Below, piece after piece: positions 1-8,089 of a stretch of 64,000 nt of DNA. Both the position numbers and the translations under genes were made by a program. Numbering within the stretch: the stretch's first letter is position 1; every line of letters begins with the position of its first letter. The notes under the pieces were generated by a model. That model saw only the letters and a program-made list of their open reading frames with translations. It did no database searches and was not told the DNA's origin. Source of the stretch: Emticicia aquatilis (GTDB taxonomy: Bacteria > Bacteroidota > Bacteroidia > Cytophagales > Spirosomataceae); the NCBI RefSeq assembly GCF_014644295.1, contig NZ_BMKK01000004.1, positions 248,001-312,000 of the forward strand, in the 5' to 3' direction.

Positions 1-320
1 CTTCAAAAACCTTAGATTTTATCATTGAGGGTATTGATGAGTATATCGGCGTAACGATTATCTCTTCACACAACGAGGAAATCAGACAAATGATTATCAA
101 TGAAATGGGGCGTGGCGTAACTGTGTATAGCGGTAAAAAAGGCTACGGAAAAAGTGGAGAAACTAAAAATATTGACATTATTTATACCGTAATCACGAGA
201 TTGGAATTGAATAAACTCAATACTGAAATCGAAAAAATAGAACCAAATGCCTTTGTGGTCATGAACAGTGTAAAAGATACCAAAGGTGGAATGATAAAAA
301 AACGCCCACTTGACCATTAA
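1..320 (+). CDS. YitT/DUF2179-family membrane protein, C-terminal fragment
   Basis: The reading frame is open from the left window edge and stops at 318-320, so only about the last 105 residues are visible. They match the soluble C-terminal DUF2179 domain of YitT-family integral membrane proteins: a GV-T-I-S-S strand, a G-R-G-V-T-V-Y-S-G glycine-rich turn and a final acidic/basic tail. The transmembrane part lies outside the window. The family's function is poorly defined; a ligand-binding role for the soluble domain is only a family-level idea. The internal ATG at 90 is not the start, because conserved DUF2179 sequence continues upstream of it. Confidence 0.75.
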   Translation, partial: SKTLDFIIEGIDEYIGVTIISSHNEEIRQMIINEMGRGVTVYSGKKGYGKSGETKNIDIIYTVITRLELNKLNTEIEKIEPNAFVVMNSVKDTKGGMIKKRPLDH

Positions 321-424
321 GTGCTGAAGCATGTCATGTTTTTGTCTTTCTGAAAGCATCTGTAGGAGAGGACAAATTCACAGCAAACAGATTCTTTCAG
401 AAAGACAGAAGAAATACATAAACC

Positions 425-546
425 TTGCCCTGAAAGGGTGAAAGAATTGCCAACAAAATTGTTTTGCCCTTTAAGGGCAGATGAACTTAACACATATTTG
501 ATAGGGCTACGCCCTATCTTAATTTCTTGAAGCCCTTTCAGGGCAA
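425..546. repeat. Composite palindromic intergenic element
   Basis: The 269-bp gap between the YitT fragment and the lactonase has no gene. It contains a 14-bp perfect inverted repeat (TTGCCCTGAAAGGG at 425-438 and its complement at 533-546), a CCCTTTAAGGG variant near 467-478, and a perfect 8-bp hairpin with a 3-nt loop (GATAGGGC-tac-GCCCTATC, 500-518). The arrangement resembles the cluster at 43139-43269, where hairpins with a GAA loop also occur. It is probably a copy of a dispersed Bacteroidetes REP-like element and could act as a transcript end. Confidence 0.6.
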
Positions 547-589
547 AACACTGTATTTTTTAGACTTTTTAATGCGTTAAACCTATTAA

Positions 590-1708
590 ATGAAAAAACT
601 AACCTCTTTATTTATCCTTTTACTAAGTATAAATTTTGTTTTTGCCCAATCAAAAACCTTGATGTTTGTTGGCACGTACACCGATGGTAAACCCGACAAA
701 GGCATTTATGTTTATGAACTCAATCCAAAAACTGGTGCTTTAAATTTAGTTTTTAATACTGAAAACATTGTAAATCCCTCCTTTCTGACGGTTTCGCCCG
801 ATGGTAAGTTTTTATATGCCTGTACCGAAACCAAACTTCCTCAACACGGAAATGTAAGTGCATTTGCCATTAATAGTGCTGATGGTAGCTTGAAATTTAT
901 TAATAAACAATCGGCCAATGGTGAAAACCCTGTTTATGTGAGTGTACATAAAAACAATAAATTCGTCATTACGGCTAATTATGGAGAAGGAAATGTAACG
1001 GTTTTGAGCAAAAATACAGATGGCAGCCTCAACCCATACGTGCAAAGCATTCAGTTTTCGGGAACGAGCATCAATAAAGAAAGACAAGAAAAACCGCATA
1101 TCCATTCGGCAAATCTTTCACCTAAAAACGATTTTCTTTTTCTACCCGATTTAGGCACTGACAAAATCAGAACATTTAAGTTTAATGATAGTCAAGCGAA
1201 ACCATTAATCGAAACTAATCATCTGACTATCAACACCGAAGCAGGTGGAGGCCCTCGCCACATGGCTTTTCATCCAAATCAAAAATTTGCTTATTCTATC
1301 GAAGAATTGAGTGGAAATATCATTGGTTATGCTTACAAAAATGGGCAATTAAGCAAATTTCAAAGCATAGTATCGAATCAAAAAAAAGCCGATATTTATA
1401 GCAGTGCTGATATTCATATTTCGCCCGATGGGAAGTTTTTGTACGCTACCAATCGAGTAGAAAATACTGTTTCTATTTTTAAAATCGCATCAAATGGGCT
1501 TTTGACTTTAGTAGGTCATGAATCTACTTATGGCGAAACGCCTCGAAACTTTAATATCGACCCAACGGGTAATTTTGTTATCGTGGCTAACCAGAGTTCA
1601 AATAATATAGTGGTTTTTAGACGAAACCCACAGACAGGTTTATTAACTAAAATCAGCGATGATACAAAAGTATTACACCCTTCTTGTTTGCAATTTAAAA
1701 CCTATTAA
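590..1708 (+). CDS. Secreted lactonase-family seven-bladed beta-propeller protein
   Basis: This 372-residue protein has an N-terminal signal peptide (MKKLTSLFILLLSINFVFAQ, cleavage after FAQ), then repeated propeller blades. Each carries motifs such as VSPDGKFLYA (near residue 67), ISPDGKFLYATNR (near 280) and DPTGNFVIVANQ. The set matches the YbhE/Pgl-type lactonase family (6-phosphogluconolactonase-like). A conserved G-G-G-P-R-H-M segment near residue 218 is typical of these proteins. Because it is exported, cytoplasmic 6-phosphogluconolactonase activity is unlikely; a lactone- or sugar-acid-related periplasmic role is an inference. The next gene starts 5 bp after the stop, so the two are probably co-transcribed. 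Confidence 0.85.
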   Translation: MKKLTSLFILLLSINFVFAQSKTLMFVGTYTDGKPDKGIYVYELNPKTGALNLVFNTENIVNPSFLTVSPDGKFLYACTETKLPQHGNVSAFAINSADGSLKFINKQSANGENPVYVSVHKNNKFVITANYGEGNVTVLSKNTDGSLNPYVQSIQFSGTSINKERQEKPHIHSANLSPKNDFLFLPDLGTDKIRTFKFNDSQAKPLIETNHLTINTEAGGGPRHMAFHPNQKFAYSIEELSGNIIGYAYKNGQLSKFQSIVSNQKKADIYSSADIHISPDGKFLYATNRVENTVSIFKIASNGLLTLVGHESTYGETPRNFNIDPTGNFVIVANQSSNNIVVFRRNPQTGLLTKISDDTKVLHPSCLQFKTY

Positions 1709-1713
1709 AATTT

Positions 1714-2130
1714 ATGATGGAGAAGAATATTGCCGTAAAAGATATTGACTCGTATCTTTCGTTTGTACCAGAAAAAGAACGTATCGCTCTTGAAGAATTG
1801 CGTCAGCAAATACTGGATTTAGTACCCGATGCCGAAGAGGTAATCAGCTATATGATTCCAACATTCAAGTACAAAGGAGCATTGGTTGGCTTTGGTTATT
1901 ATAAAACTCATCTCTCGTTTTATTTCATGAGTTCTGGATTACGAGGGCACTTCGGACAAGACTTAGTTGGCTACAAACATGAGGGTTCAACAATACATTT
2001 TACGGCCGATAACCCACTTCCAGCAGAAGTAATCCGAAAAATAGTTTTGGCGAGAATAATGGAAAATGAAGAAAAGGCAGCAAAGAAACTCAGAGTAAAG
2101 CAAGCCAAAGTTATTAAAAATAAGGAATAG
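1714..2130 (+). CDS. DUF1801 (YdhG-like) family protein
   Basis: This 138-residue cytoplasmic protein has the DUF1801 pattern: an initial D-x-Y-L segment, E-E-L-R-Q-Q-I-L-D-L-V-P-D-A-E-E-V-I-S-Y followed by M-P-T-F-K-Y-K-G, then an aromatic core and a basic C-terminal tail. Some DUF1801 members (Bacillus YdhG/Fra) have been described as frataxin-like iron chaperones; whether that holds here is unknown. ATGs at 1714 and 1717 are both possible starts. It begins 5 bp after the lactonase gene. About 148 bp downstream holds no gene. Confidence 0.75.
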   Translation: MMEKNIAVKDIDSYLSFVPEKERIALEELRQQILDLVPDAEEVISYMIPTFKYKGALVGFGYYKTHLSFYFMSSGLRGHFGQDLVGYKHEGSTIHFTADNPLPAEVIRKIVLARIMENEEKAAKKLRVKQAKVIKNKE

Positions 2131-2278
2131 AGATTAAAATTCGTCATAATCCTGCTGAAAGAAATACTAAAAATCAATCTACTATTCTCAAAAAGTATTT
2201 ATTTTGTAATGAAATGATTTTTCTGAATATAAGGCAACTCATTTTATCTTAAATCCTATATAAACCGTTATTGATAAA

Positions 2279-2725
2279 ATGGAACTTCTACTCAGAAAAG
2301 CAACGCAAAACGATGCCGATTTGACATTTGAAATCGAACAAAGTTCGTTCAAAGAATACAGCGATGCCGTTTACAGCACCGAAATCGAATCGCACAGACG
2401 AGAATTTGATTCGGAAAACATTCAGATTATCGAATTTGAAAAACAAAGCATCGGATATTTGGAGATAGAAGAAAAAAATCATTCTTTTGAAATCATAAAT
2501 ATTCTGATTCAAAAAAACTTTCAAAACCAAGGTTTTGGTCGCCAACTGCTCGATAAGGTAATTGAAGATGGACAAAGAAAATCGAAGGGAATCGAATTAC
2601 AGGTATTGAAAAATAACCCAAAAGCAAAGCGGTTTTATGAAAACTCAGGTTTTCAGGTGTACTACGAAACCGAATTTGAATATAAAATGAAATTTTCTCA
2701 TGCAAATAGGATTTTTAGAAATTAA
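2279..2725 (+). CDS. GNAT-family N-acetyltransferase
   Basis: The 148-residue product has the GNAT fold signature. Strands carry the acetyl-CoA site I-L-I-Q-K-N-F-Q-N-Q-G-F-G-R-Q-L-L (near residues 77-93, the Q/R-x-x-G-x-G/A loop) and the C-terminal N-P-K-A-K-R-F-Y-E-N-S-G-F-Q motif. The family acetylates amines of small molecules or protein N-termini; the substrate is not deducible. Its last 26 bp overlap the start of the diadenylate cyclase gene in another frame, so translation of the two is likely coupled. Confidence 0.85.
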   Translation: MELLLRKATQNDADLTFEIEQSSFKEYSDAVYSTEIESHRREFDSENIQIIEFEKQSIGYLEIEEKNHSFEIINILIQKNFQNQGFGRQLLDKVIEDGQRKSKGIELQVLKNNPKAKRFYENSGFQVYYETEFEYKMKFSHANRIFRN

Positions 2726-3479
2726 GTGGACTGATATTTTAGATATAACGCTCGTTGCATTTCTGCTGTATTACATTTATAAACTGGTGCGTGGTAGTGT
2801 GGCAAGTCGGGTATTTATGGGTTATTTGCTCATTTATTTATTTTATTTGATTGTCAAAGCCATTGGTTTAGAGCTACTTACTCGCATTTTGGAGTATTTT
2901 ATGGGTGTGGGAGCCATTGCCTTGATTGTTCTATTTCAGCAGGAAATTCGTCGTTTTTTATTATTAGTCGGCAAATCTACTTCTTTAACAAATAATCAGC
3001 TTTTTTCGAATATTCTTGGCACAGAGATAAGCCCAGAAGAAAAATATCCTTTGAAAAACGTCATCGAAGCTGCAAAAACGATGTCAAGTGAATTCACGGG
3101 AGGGATTATTGTCATTCAGAAAGAAGATGATTTATCAAAATTTGCGGAGTCTGGCGATGTTATTGATGGAGTTTTATCTAAAAAACTAATTTTATCGCTC
3201 TTTAGTCAGTATAGTCTGCTAAACGATGGTGCATTAATAATCAACCAAAATCGCATCAAGGCCGCACACTGCATTCTACCGATTGCGAGTAACGATGATT
3301 TGCCTTCAAATTATGGTTTTCGCCACCGTGCAGCACTTGGTATTTCAGAGGCCACTGATGCCGCCGCCATTTGTGTTTCGGAAGAAAACGGAAAAATATC
3401 ATTGGCAATTGATGGAAACATCAAAACCATTTCCGTAACCGAACTCGAAAGAGATTTAAAAGCGTATTTTCTTAAATAA
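2700..3479 (+). CDS. cdaA: Diadenylate cyclase (c-di-AMP synthase), CdaA type
   Basis: The 259-residue product has three N-terminal membrane helices (about residues 12-30, 38-56 and 60-80) and a DisA_N/DAC domain (about 95-255). The two catalytic signatures are intact: D176-G177-A178 in LLNDGALII and R208-H209-R210 in YGFRHRAALG. It condenses two ATP molecules into the second messenger c-di-AMP, which in other bacteria controls potassium uptake, osmotic balance and wall homeostasis. The ATG at 2700 lies inside the upstream GNAT gene. No CdaR/YbbR partner gene follows, unlike the Firmicutes arrangement. Confidence 0.93.
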   Translation: MQIGFLEIKWTDILDITLVAFLLYYIYKLVRGSVASRVFMGYLLIYLFYLIVKAIGLELLTRILEYFMGVGAIALIVLFQQEIRRFLLLVGKSTSLTNNQLFSNILGTEISPEEKYPLKNVIEAAKTMSSEFTGGIIVIQKEDDLSKFAESGDVIDGVLSKKLILSLFSQYSLLNDGALIINQNRIKAAHCILPIASNDDLPSNYGFRHRAALGISEATDAAAICVSEENGKISLAIDGNIKTISVTELERDLKAYFLK

Positions 3480-3504
3480 TAAAGTTTTCTTCCATTAATC
3501 AAAA

Positions 3505-3528
3505 TCCCCCTTTAGGGGTTAGGGGTAC
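3505..3528 (+). repeat. CCCCTTTAGGGG hairpin element abutting a start codon
   Basis: A TCCCCCTTTAGGGG hairpin followed by a TTAGGGGT run ends at the base before the TTG start of the next gene. Two closely similar copies sit in the same position before coaX (24876-24899) and thrA (32503-32533). This is seen directly; any translational role is inference. Confidence 0.55.
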
Positions 3529-4563
3529 TTGACAACGTTTTATCCAGGACCATCAAAAGTATATCCGCAAGTGGCAACTTACCTCCAAGATGCCATGAAT
3601 GAAGGTATTTTGAGTCAAAATCACCGCAGTAAGGCTTTTATGGAAATGCTTGAAGTGTGCATTTTGGTCTTCAAACAAAAAAAAAATATTCCCGACGATT
3701 ACGAAGTTTATTTTACTTCATCAGCCACCGAATGTTGGGAAATCATCAGCCAATCACTCGTTAGACATCACAGTCATCACGTTTTTAATGGAGCGTTTGG
3801 CGAAAAATGGTTTGAGTATGCTTCTCGCTTAAGTAAAGAAACATCAGCAACAAATTTTGATTTTCAAGAAAAAATATCCGAATCGCTTTCAACCGATGCC
3901 GATGTTTGGTGTTTTACCCAAAACGAAACATCGAATGCTACTCAAATAGAGTTTTCATTTTTTAACAAACTAAATTCTGAAGCACTTATTGCAGTTGATG
4001 TTACGTCTTCGTTGGGTGGAATTGAGCTTGACTGGAAATCTGGAGATATTTGGTTGGCTTCAGTGCAGAAGTGTCTCGGATTACCCGCTGGAATGGGCGT
4101 GATGATTTGTTCTCCAAAAGCCATTAAACGTGCCGAAGAAATTGGTGAACGAAACCACTACAACAGCCTACTTTTCATCAGAGATAATTTCAAGAAATTC
4201 CAAACGCATTACACGCCAAACATTCTTGGTATTTATCTTCTAATGCGAGTAATGCAGCAAGTGCCTGATATTCAAGCCATTGACACTCATATAAAATCAA
4301 GAGCAAAGGATTTTTATAGGTTTATAGCCCAAGAAACTACTCTTGATTTATTGATTACCAATGAAGAAGTAAGGTCAGAAACAGTTATTGCAATAAAAGG
4401 AACGGTTGATGAAATTTCGGTTTTGAAACAAAAAGCTAAGGAAAATAATATAATTTTGGGTAATGGTTATGGTGCTTGGAAAGACACCACTTTCAGAATA
4501 GCCAATTTCCCAGCTATTGAAGATTGGGAATTCGACAAACTAAAAACCTTACTACGCCAATGA
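3529..4563 (+). CDS. Class V aminotransferase, phosphoserine-aminotransferase-like
   Basis: The 344-residue product opens with F-Y-P-G-P-S-K and has the fold-type I PLP pattern: a phosphate-binding T-S-S-A-T-E-C segment near residue 63, D-V-T-S-S-L-G-G near 157, and the Schiff-base lysine K181 in SVQKCLGLPAGMG, a SerC-like context. Its substrate is uncertain: phosphoserine/2-oxoglutarate transamination is possible, but the sequence is divergent from classic SerC and no serA is adjacent. The start is TTG at 3529, since no in-frame ATG is available before the conserved F-Y-P-G-P. The stop overlaps the ATG of the MarC-type gene as ATGA (4560-4563), indicating coupled translation. Confidence 0.8.
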   Translation: MTTFYPGPSKVYPQVATYLQDAMNEGILSQNHRSKAFMEMLEVCILVFKQKKNIPDDYEVYFTSSATECWEIISQSLVRHHSHHVFNGAFGEKWFEYASRLSKETSATNFDFQEKISESLSTDADVWCFTQNETSNATQIEFSFFNKLNSEALIAVDVTSSLGGIELDWKSGDIWLASVQKCLGLPAGMGVMICSPKAIKRAEEIGERNHYNSLLFIRDNFKKFQTHYTPNILGIYLLMRVMQQVPDIQAIDTHIKSRAKDFYRFIAQETTLDLLITNEEVRSETVIAIKGTVDEISVLKQKAKENNIILGNGYGAWKDTTFRIANFPAIEDWEFDKLKTLLRQ

Positions 4564-5129
4564 ACTTCAACTTTAAAGAAATCATCTCGGTAACAATTAT
4601 TTTGTTTTCGGTTATTGATATTTTGGGAGCAATTCCGATAATCATTGATTTACGCAAAAAAGCAGGCAGTATTCATGCAGAACAAGCAACATTAGTTGCT
4701 GGTGGATTGATGATTACGTACTTGTATTTAGGGATAAGTATCTTGAGTTTATTTGGCGTTGATGTCAAATCTTTTGCCATTGCAGGGGCTTTAATTCTGT
4801 TTTTAATAGGTTTTGAAATGATTTTGGGAAGAAGCATTTTCAAACACGAAACTACCAACAGTAAGGCAACCTCAATTGTGCCTTTGGCGTTTCCAATTAT
4901 TGCAGGAGCGGGTACAATGACAACCATTATTTCTTTGAAAGCGGCTTATCAAGAAGAAAATATTGTTGTCGGAATTTTATTGAATTTATTAGTGGTTTAC
5001 ATAGTTCTCAGAACTTCACAGCAACTCGAAAAAATTCTTGGGCCAACGGGGGCAGATATTCTTCGTAAAGTCTTTGGAATGATTTTGATTGCTATTTCTA
5101 TCAAATTGATAAAAACGAATTTGTTTTGA
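4560..5129 (+). CDS. MarC-family integral membrane protein
   Basis: The 189-residue product has six predicted hydrophobic helices and the MarC features D-I-L-G-A-I-P-I near the N-terminus, L-I-G-F-E-M-I-L-G and P-L-A-F-P-I-I-A-G-A-G-T-M-T-T in the middle, and G-A-D-I-L-R-K-V-F-G-M-I-L near the end. Members (E. coli MarC, YchE, YhgN) are inner-membrane proteins of unknown transport substrate; MarC itself is not needed for multidrug resistance. I chose ATG 4560, which forms an ATGA overlap with the upstream stop, over the in-frame ATG at 4524 inside the previous gene. Confidence 0.85.
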   Translation: MNFNFKEIISVTIILFSVIDILGAIPIIIDLRKKAGSIHAEQATLVAGGLMITYLYLGISILSLFGVDVKSFAIAGALILFLIGFEMILGRSIFKHETTNSKATSIVPLAFPIIAGAGTMTTIISLKAAYQEENIVVGILLNLLVVYIVLRTSQQLEKILGPTGADILRKVFGMILIAISIKLIKTNLF

Positions 5130-5164
5130 TATTGAACAATTTAGAAAACTGTTCTACATCAACA

Positions 5165-5206
5165 AAAACGGTGCCTTTGATATGCTCAGGCACCGTTTTG
5201 TTTTTT
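5165..5206. terminator. Bidirectional terminator between convergent genes
   Basis: A 12-bp perfect stem (AAAACGGTGCCT at 5165-5176 with its complement at 5188-5199), an 11-nt loop, then a T-run. It lies between the MarC-type gene and the convergent adhesin-like gene. Confidence 0.8.
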
Positions 5207-5225
5207 CATAATTTTGTGTTTCTAT

Positions 5226-6251
5226 TTATTTTTTCTTTCTTAAATAGACATTTCCAAAGTCCGACCTTATATTCATATTCACTCCACCACCATTAATACT
5301 TCCCATACTCGTATTAAATTCTCTTCCAGCAAGCTCCCAGTTACTTGATGCAATCACTGACTGAGCGTATGCTGAGCTTTCTTGCCCGTTTGAAGGTGAA
5401 CCTGCAAACGTTAATGATTTACCAGAACTATTTTCTGCCTTCTTTATTTTTTCATAATCTTCGTTTGAGAATTTTTTCCCAAATCTATCATAGGCTGCAT
5501 TATCATGTAGATAGATAGTCTGATTATTATAAACAGTGAATTTTGCCCCTTTTCTATTAGTTGTATCTTTTTTTGTTTCTTCAACTTTCATTTGTTGAAT
5601 ATCAAAATCAGTAAAAAACTCACCATACATAGCCTGAACTTTCAAATTTGCCTTTGTTGTTGCTGGAAGTGTTATATCAACTGCACCATTAGCCGAAATT
5701 GAATTGGGTCTTGTTTGGCTAAGTTCATCAAATTCTACAAAAACCTTCCCATAACCACAGCGAGCTACAATCGGCCCACTCACATTTTTTATGTTGAGTG
5801 TCGTGTAGGAAGTATTTGCTTCAACCTCACCTTTCATGCTCGTTACCAACCATTTACCGTAAGGATTTCCATTTTCTTGTAATGTTAAGTTCAAATCTTT
5901 CGGAATTTTGACAACGAAATTTCCATAATACTTACTCTTTGGTAGCTTTATTTTAAGTGTATTTCCTTCAAGCTGCACACTGGCTCCAATACCAGTATTA
6001 TCAACTGCTCCACCAGGCGAAACAATCTTCAAACCTTGAGCTTCTTCAGGAAATTCTCGCTCTTGCTTATCCGACTCAATGATTACTTCAGTACCTGTAA
6101 TTCCTTCAACTGTTAGGTTGTTGCTGGCACTCATAATTAGCACTCTTTTGTCGGCTCCGCTAAAACTTTGCTTAAACGTACTCTGCTTATTCTGAGCAAA
6201 AGCATTCATTGTTATCAATACAAATAGCGATATTTTTAGATAGTTTTTCAT
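5226..6251 (-). CDS. Exported DUF4097-like adhesin/parallel-helix protein
   Basis: The 341-residue product has a signal peptide (MKNYLKISLFVLITMNAFAQ) and then a beta-rich region of short V/I-alternating strands with G-N-D turns, as in DUF4097/putative auto-transporter adhesin head domains. The central part (about residues 80-230) shows the N-L-T-V-E-G / V-E-A-N-T-S-Y-T-T-L-N-I pattern. In-frame ATGs at 6305 and 6278 exist, but 6251 gives a canonical signal peptide. It is the third gene of an ECF sigma / HEAT-repeat / adhesin set, so it is a plausible target or accessory of that sigma factor. The exact function is unknown. Confidence 0.7.
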   Translation of the reverse strand: MKNYLKISLFVLITMNAFAQNKQSTFKQSFSGADKRVLIMSASNNLTVEGITGTEVIIESDKQEREFPEEAQGLKIVSPGGAVDNTGIGASVQLEGNTLKIKLPKSKYYGNFVVKIPKDLNLTLQENGNPYGKWLVTSMKGEVEANTSYTTLNIKNVSGPIVARCGYGKVFVEFDELSQTRPNSISANGAVDITLPATTKANLKVQAMYGEFFTDFDIQQMKVEETKKDTTNRKGAKFTVYNNQTIYLHDNAAYDRFGKKFSNEDYEKIKKAENSSGKSLTFAGSPSNGQESSAYAQSVIASSNWELAGREFNTSMGSINGGGVNMNIRSDFGNVYLRKKK

Positions 6252-6309
6252 AATTTTTGTTTTTAGAAAATTCTTCATTTTTAAAAGTAATAAATTAATA
6301 ATCAAACAC

Positions 6310-7221
6310 TTACAGACTTAAAAGTTTGGTACTCTCTTCAGCTTTCTGACGCACAAACTCCGATGTAGAGTTATCTTCGGCCAGTAATCGAAGAGCAGGT
6401 AAAGCCTTGCGTTCATTGTATTTGGTGAGAATATCAATAATCGAAATCTGTAAGGTTGGTTCTTGTTGTTTCAACAACGACTTAACGAGTGCATCACGCA
6501 CATTGGTATTATTTCCGAACCTTCCGATTGCGTCGGCCGCTGCAATTCGTACATTTACGTTTCGGTCATAATCGAGGGTATAAATAAGAGCTTTTAGCAC
6601 TTGCTCATCGGGTTGTTGCAAATCATAACTATAATTAACTGCCTGAATCCGCTCAGATGGTGATTCTTTTTTAAGCATCGACAAAATCAATAAGTCTTTG
6701 GTTTCTTGAATTTCCTTTTTCAAGGTACCAATCTCATTCATTACATTTGGCTGCTTGGCCAAAGCAAGCTGCTTGTTAGCCACATAAATCGTATCGACAC
6801 GCACAACAGGCACTTCAACCAACTTTTCAATCACTTTTGAAGAGCCGTTATCAGACATCAAATTTGTATTCGTCTGATTATCAACCGTTTTTCGGCCAAA
6901 CCAAAAAGCTAAAGCTAAACCAGCCACACTTGCAGCATATTTGAAATAGGTTCGTTCGTAGAAACGAATGACTTTTGTTGGTGGTTTTTCGGAAAGTTTT
7001 TCTTTTTCTGCCGAAAGGAAATCATAGAAAAATCTATCTTTTGATGAATCAAAATCTTTCTCGATTGATTTATTGATAGCAAAGAAGATTTCTTTCGATT
7101 CCTCAAACTCTGTTTTAGAACCTTCATTTTTGGCAAAGAAATCTTCTATTTCCTGCTTTTTGATGGCAGAAAGATTATTTTCCAGAAAATCAGCCAGTAA
7201 TTCTTCTTTTTTATTTTTCAT
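6310..7221 (-). CDS. Membrane HEAT-repeat protein, putative anti-sigma factor
   Basis: The 303-residue product has a short helical N-terminal cytoplasmic region (A-D-F-L-E-N-N-L-S, as in Bacteroidetes anti-sigma proteins), one transmembrane helix at about residues 93-108, a coiled coil at about 165-190, and C-terminal HEAT-like repeats (D-Y-D-R-N-V-N-V-R-I-A-A-A-D-A-I-G-R-F and similar) from about 205 to the end. Position directly after an ECF sigma gene suggests it binds and holds that sigma factor at the membrane; this is inference, as no zinc-finger anti-sigma motif is present. The C-terminal repeats would face the periplasm. Confidence 0.65.
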   Translation of the reverse strand: MKNKKEELLADFLENNLSAIKKQEIEDFFAKNEGSKTEFEESKEIFFAINKSIEKDFDSSKDRFFYDFLSAEKEKLSEKPPTKVIRFYERTYFKYAASVAGLALAFWFGRKTVDNQTNTNLMSDNGSSKVIEKLVEVPVVRVDTIYVANKQLALAKQPNVMNEIGTLKKEIQETKDLLILSMLKKESPSERIQAVNYSYDLQQPDEQVLKALIYTLDYDRNVNVRIAAADAIGRFGNNTNVRDALVKSLLKQQEPTLQISIIDILTKYNERKALPALRLLAEDNSTSEFVRQKAEESTKLLSL

Positions 7222-7230
7222 TTTATCGTT

Positions 7231-7308
7231 GTAGGACAGATTTGTAACCTGTCAACTATAATTGAAACTACTTTTTCTCGCAAATGACAGGTTGAAAACC
7301 TGTCCTAC
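7231..7308. repeat. Nested inverted repeat inside the sigma operon
   Basis: Two nested perfect stems: GTAGGACAG (7231-7239) with its complement at 7300-7308, and AACCTGTCA (7246-7254) with its complement at 7285-7293. Arms and spacers are symmetrical (six bases between the two arms on each side). It sits between the sigma and anti-sigma-like genes and abuts the sigma stop codon, so it could attenuate or process the transcript. Confidence 0.65.
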
Positions 7309-7309
7309 T

Positions 7310-7834
7310 TTATACATCTACATCCAAACTCAAATACACTTCCCGCAATTTTTTGATAGCTCGATGTACTCTTACTTTCACAACCGAAACTGATACATTA
7401 AGCATTTCAGCAATTTGTTCGTATTTCATGTCTTCAAATCTACTCAGGTGTAAAACTTCTCTATATTCGTCGGGTAGTTTTTGTAATGCTATTCTTATTA
7501 ATTGATGATTTTGGTCGTCGAATGTTTCTTCTTCTTCAAAATCGTGACTATCATTTAACTCACTCATTTTTAGATGATTATCTTTCAGATGGTCATGAAA
7601 CAGATTTCGAGCAATTCTATAAATCCAAGTTCTGAACTCATAACCATCTCGATAAGAATGTCGATAATGAATCATCCGATAGAAAGTTTGTTGTGTAAGG
7701 TCATGGCTTGTCTCCCACTCTACACCAAAGCGTAGGAAGAAATTCAACAAAGGGCGTTTGTATCGTTCATACAAAATCGCTGCTTTGTCCAGCTCGCCAT
7801 TAAAAACACATAACATGGCCGTTTCATCGGTCAT
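7310..7834 (-). CDS. ECF-type RNA polymerase sigma factor
   Basis: The 174-residue product has sigma region 2 (about residues 20-90, containing D-L-T-Q-Q-T-F-Y-R-M and F-R-T-W-I-Y-R-I-A-R-N) and region 4 (about 115-170, L-P-D-E-Y-R-E-V-L-H-L-S-R-F-E-D-M-K-Y-E-Q-I-A-E-M-L-N-V-S with the helix-turn-helix). Regions 1 and 3 are absent, as in ECF factors. It would direct RNA polymerase to its own promoter set, probably including its operon. The two downstream genes encode a likely membrane partner and an exported adhesin-like protein. Confidence 0.93.
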   Translation of the reverse strand: MTDETAMLCVFNGELDKAAILYERYKRPLLNFFLRFGVEWETSHDLTQQTFYRMIHYRHSYRDGYEFRTWIYRIARNLFHDHLKDNHLKMSELNDSHDFEEEETFDDQNHQLIRIALQKLPDEYREVLHLSRFEDMKYEQIAEMLNVSVSVVKVRVHRAIKKLREVYLSLDVDV

Positions 7835-8089
7835 AAAAATCTATCGTTTTGTTTGTTTCTGAATATGCTTACTTTAAAAGAAACATAAGGTTACAGTAAA
7901 TCTAAAAATATTTTTTTTGAACGAAAATCTAACATAATTTAGTAGGTATTGTTATTAAGAAGTCATCTATTTCTACAAAAATCGTCCATTAGTCTTGTTT
8001 CATTCTCCGTTCATCAAATGATTGTTACGAAATTTGGCATTTTTGTTTAGTTTTACCAGTAATATTCTTCAAACTATTAATTCAAATTT
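7835..8089. other. Divergent AT-rich promoter region
   Basis: This 255-bp region separates the sigma gene (minus) from the metalloprotease gene (plus). It has no ORF with protein-like composition and no strong hairpin. It must hold both promoters, but I see no convincing TAnnTTTG box with correct spacing for either. Confidence 0.4.

Noticed and set aside
3505-3528. The GGGG runs of the start-abutting element as a Shine-Dalgarno site
   Set aside because: They do not match the AGGAGG core well, and the G-runs belong to a hairpin shared by unrelated genes, so an ordinary ribosome binding site is not supported.
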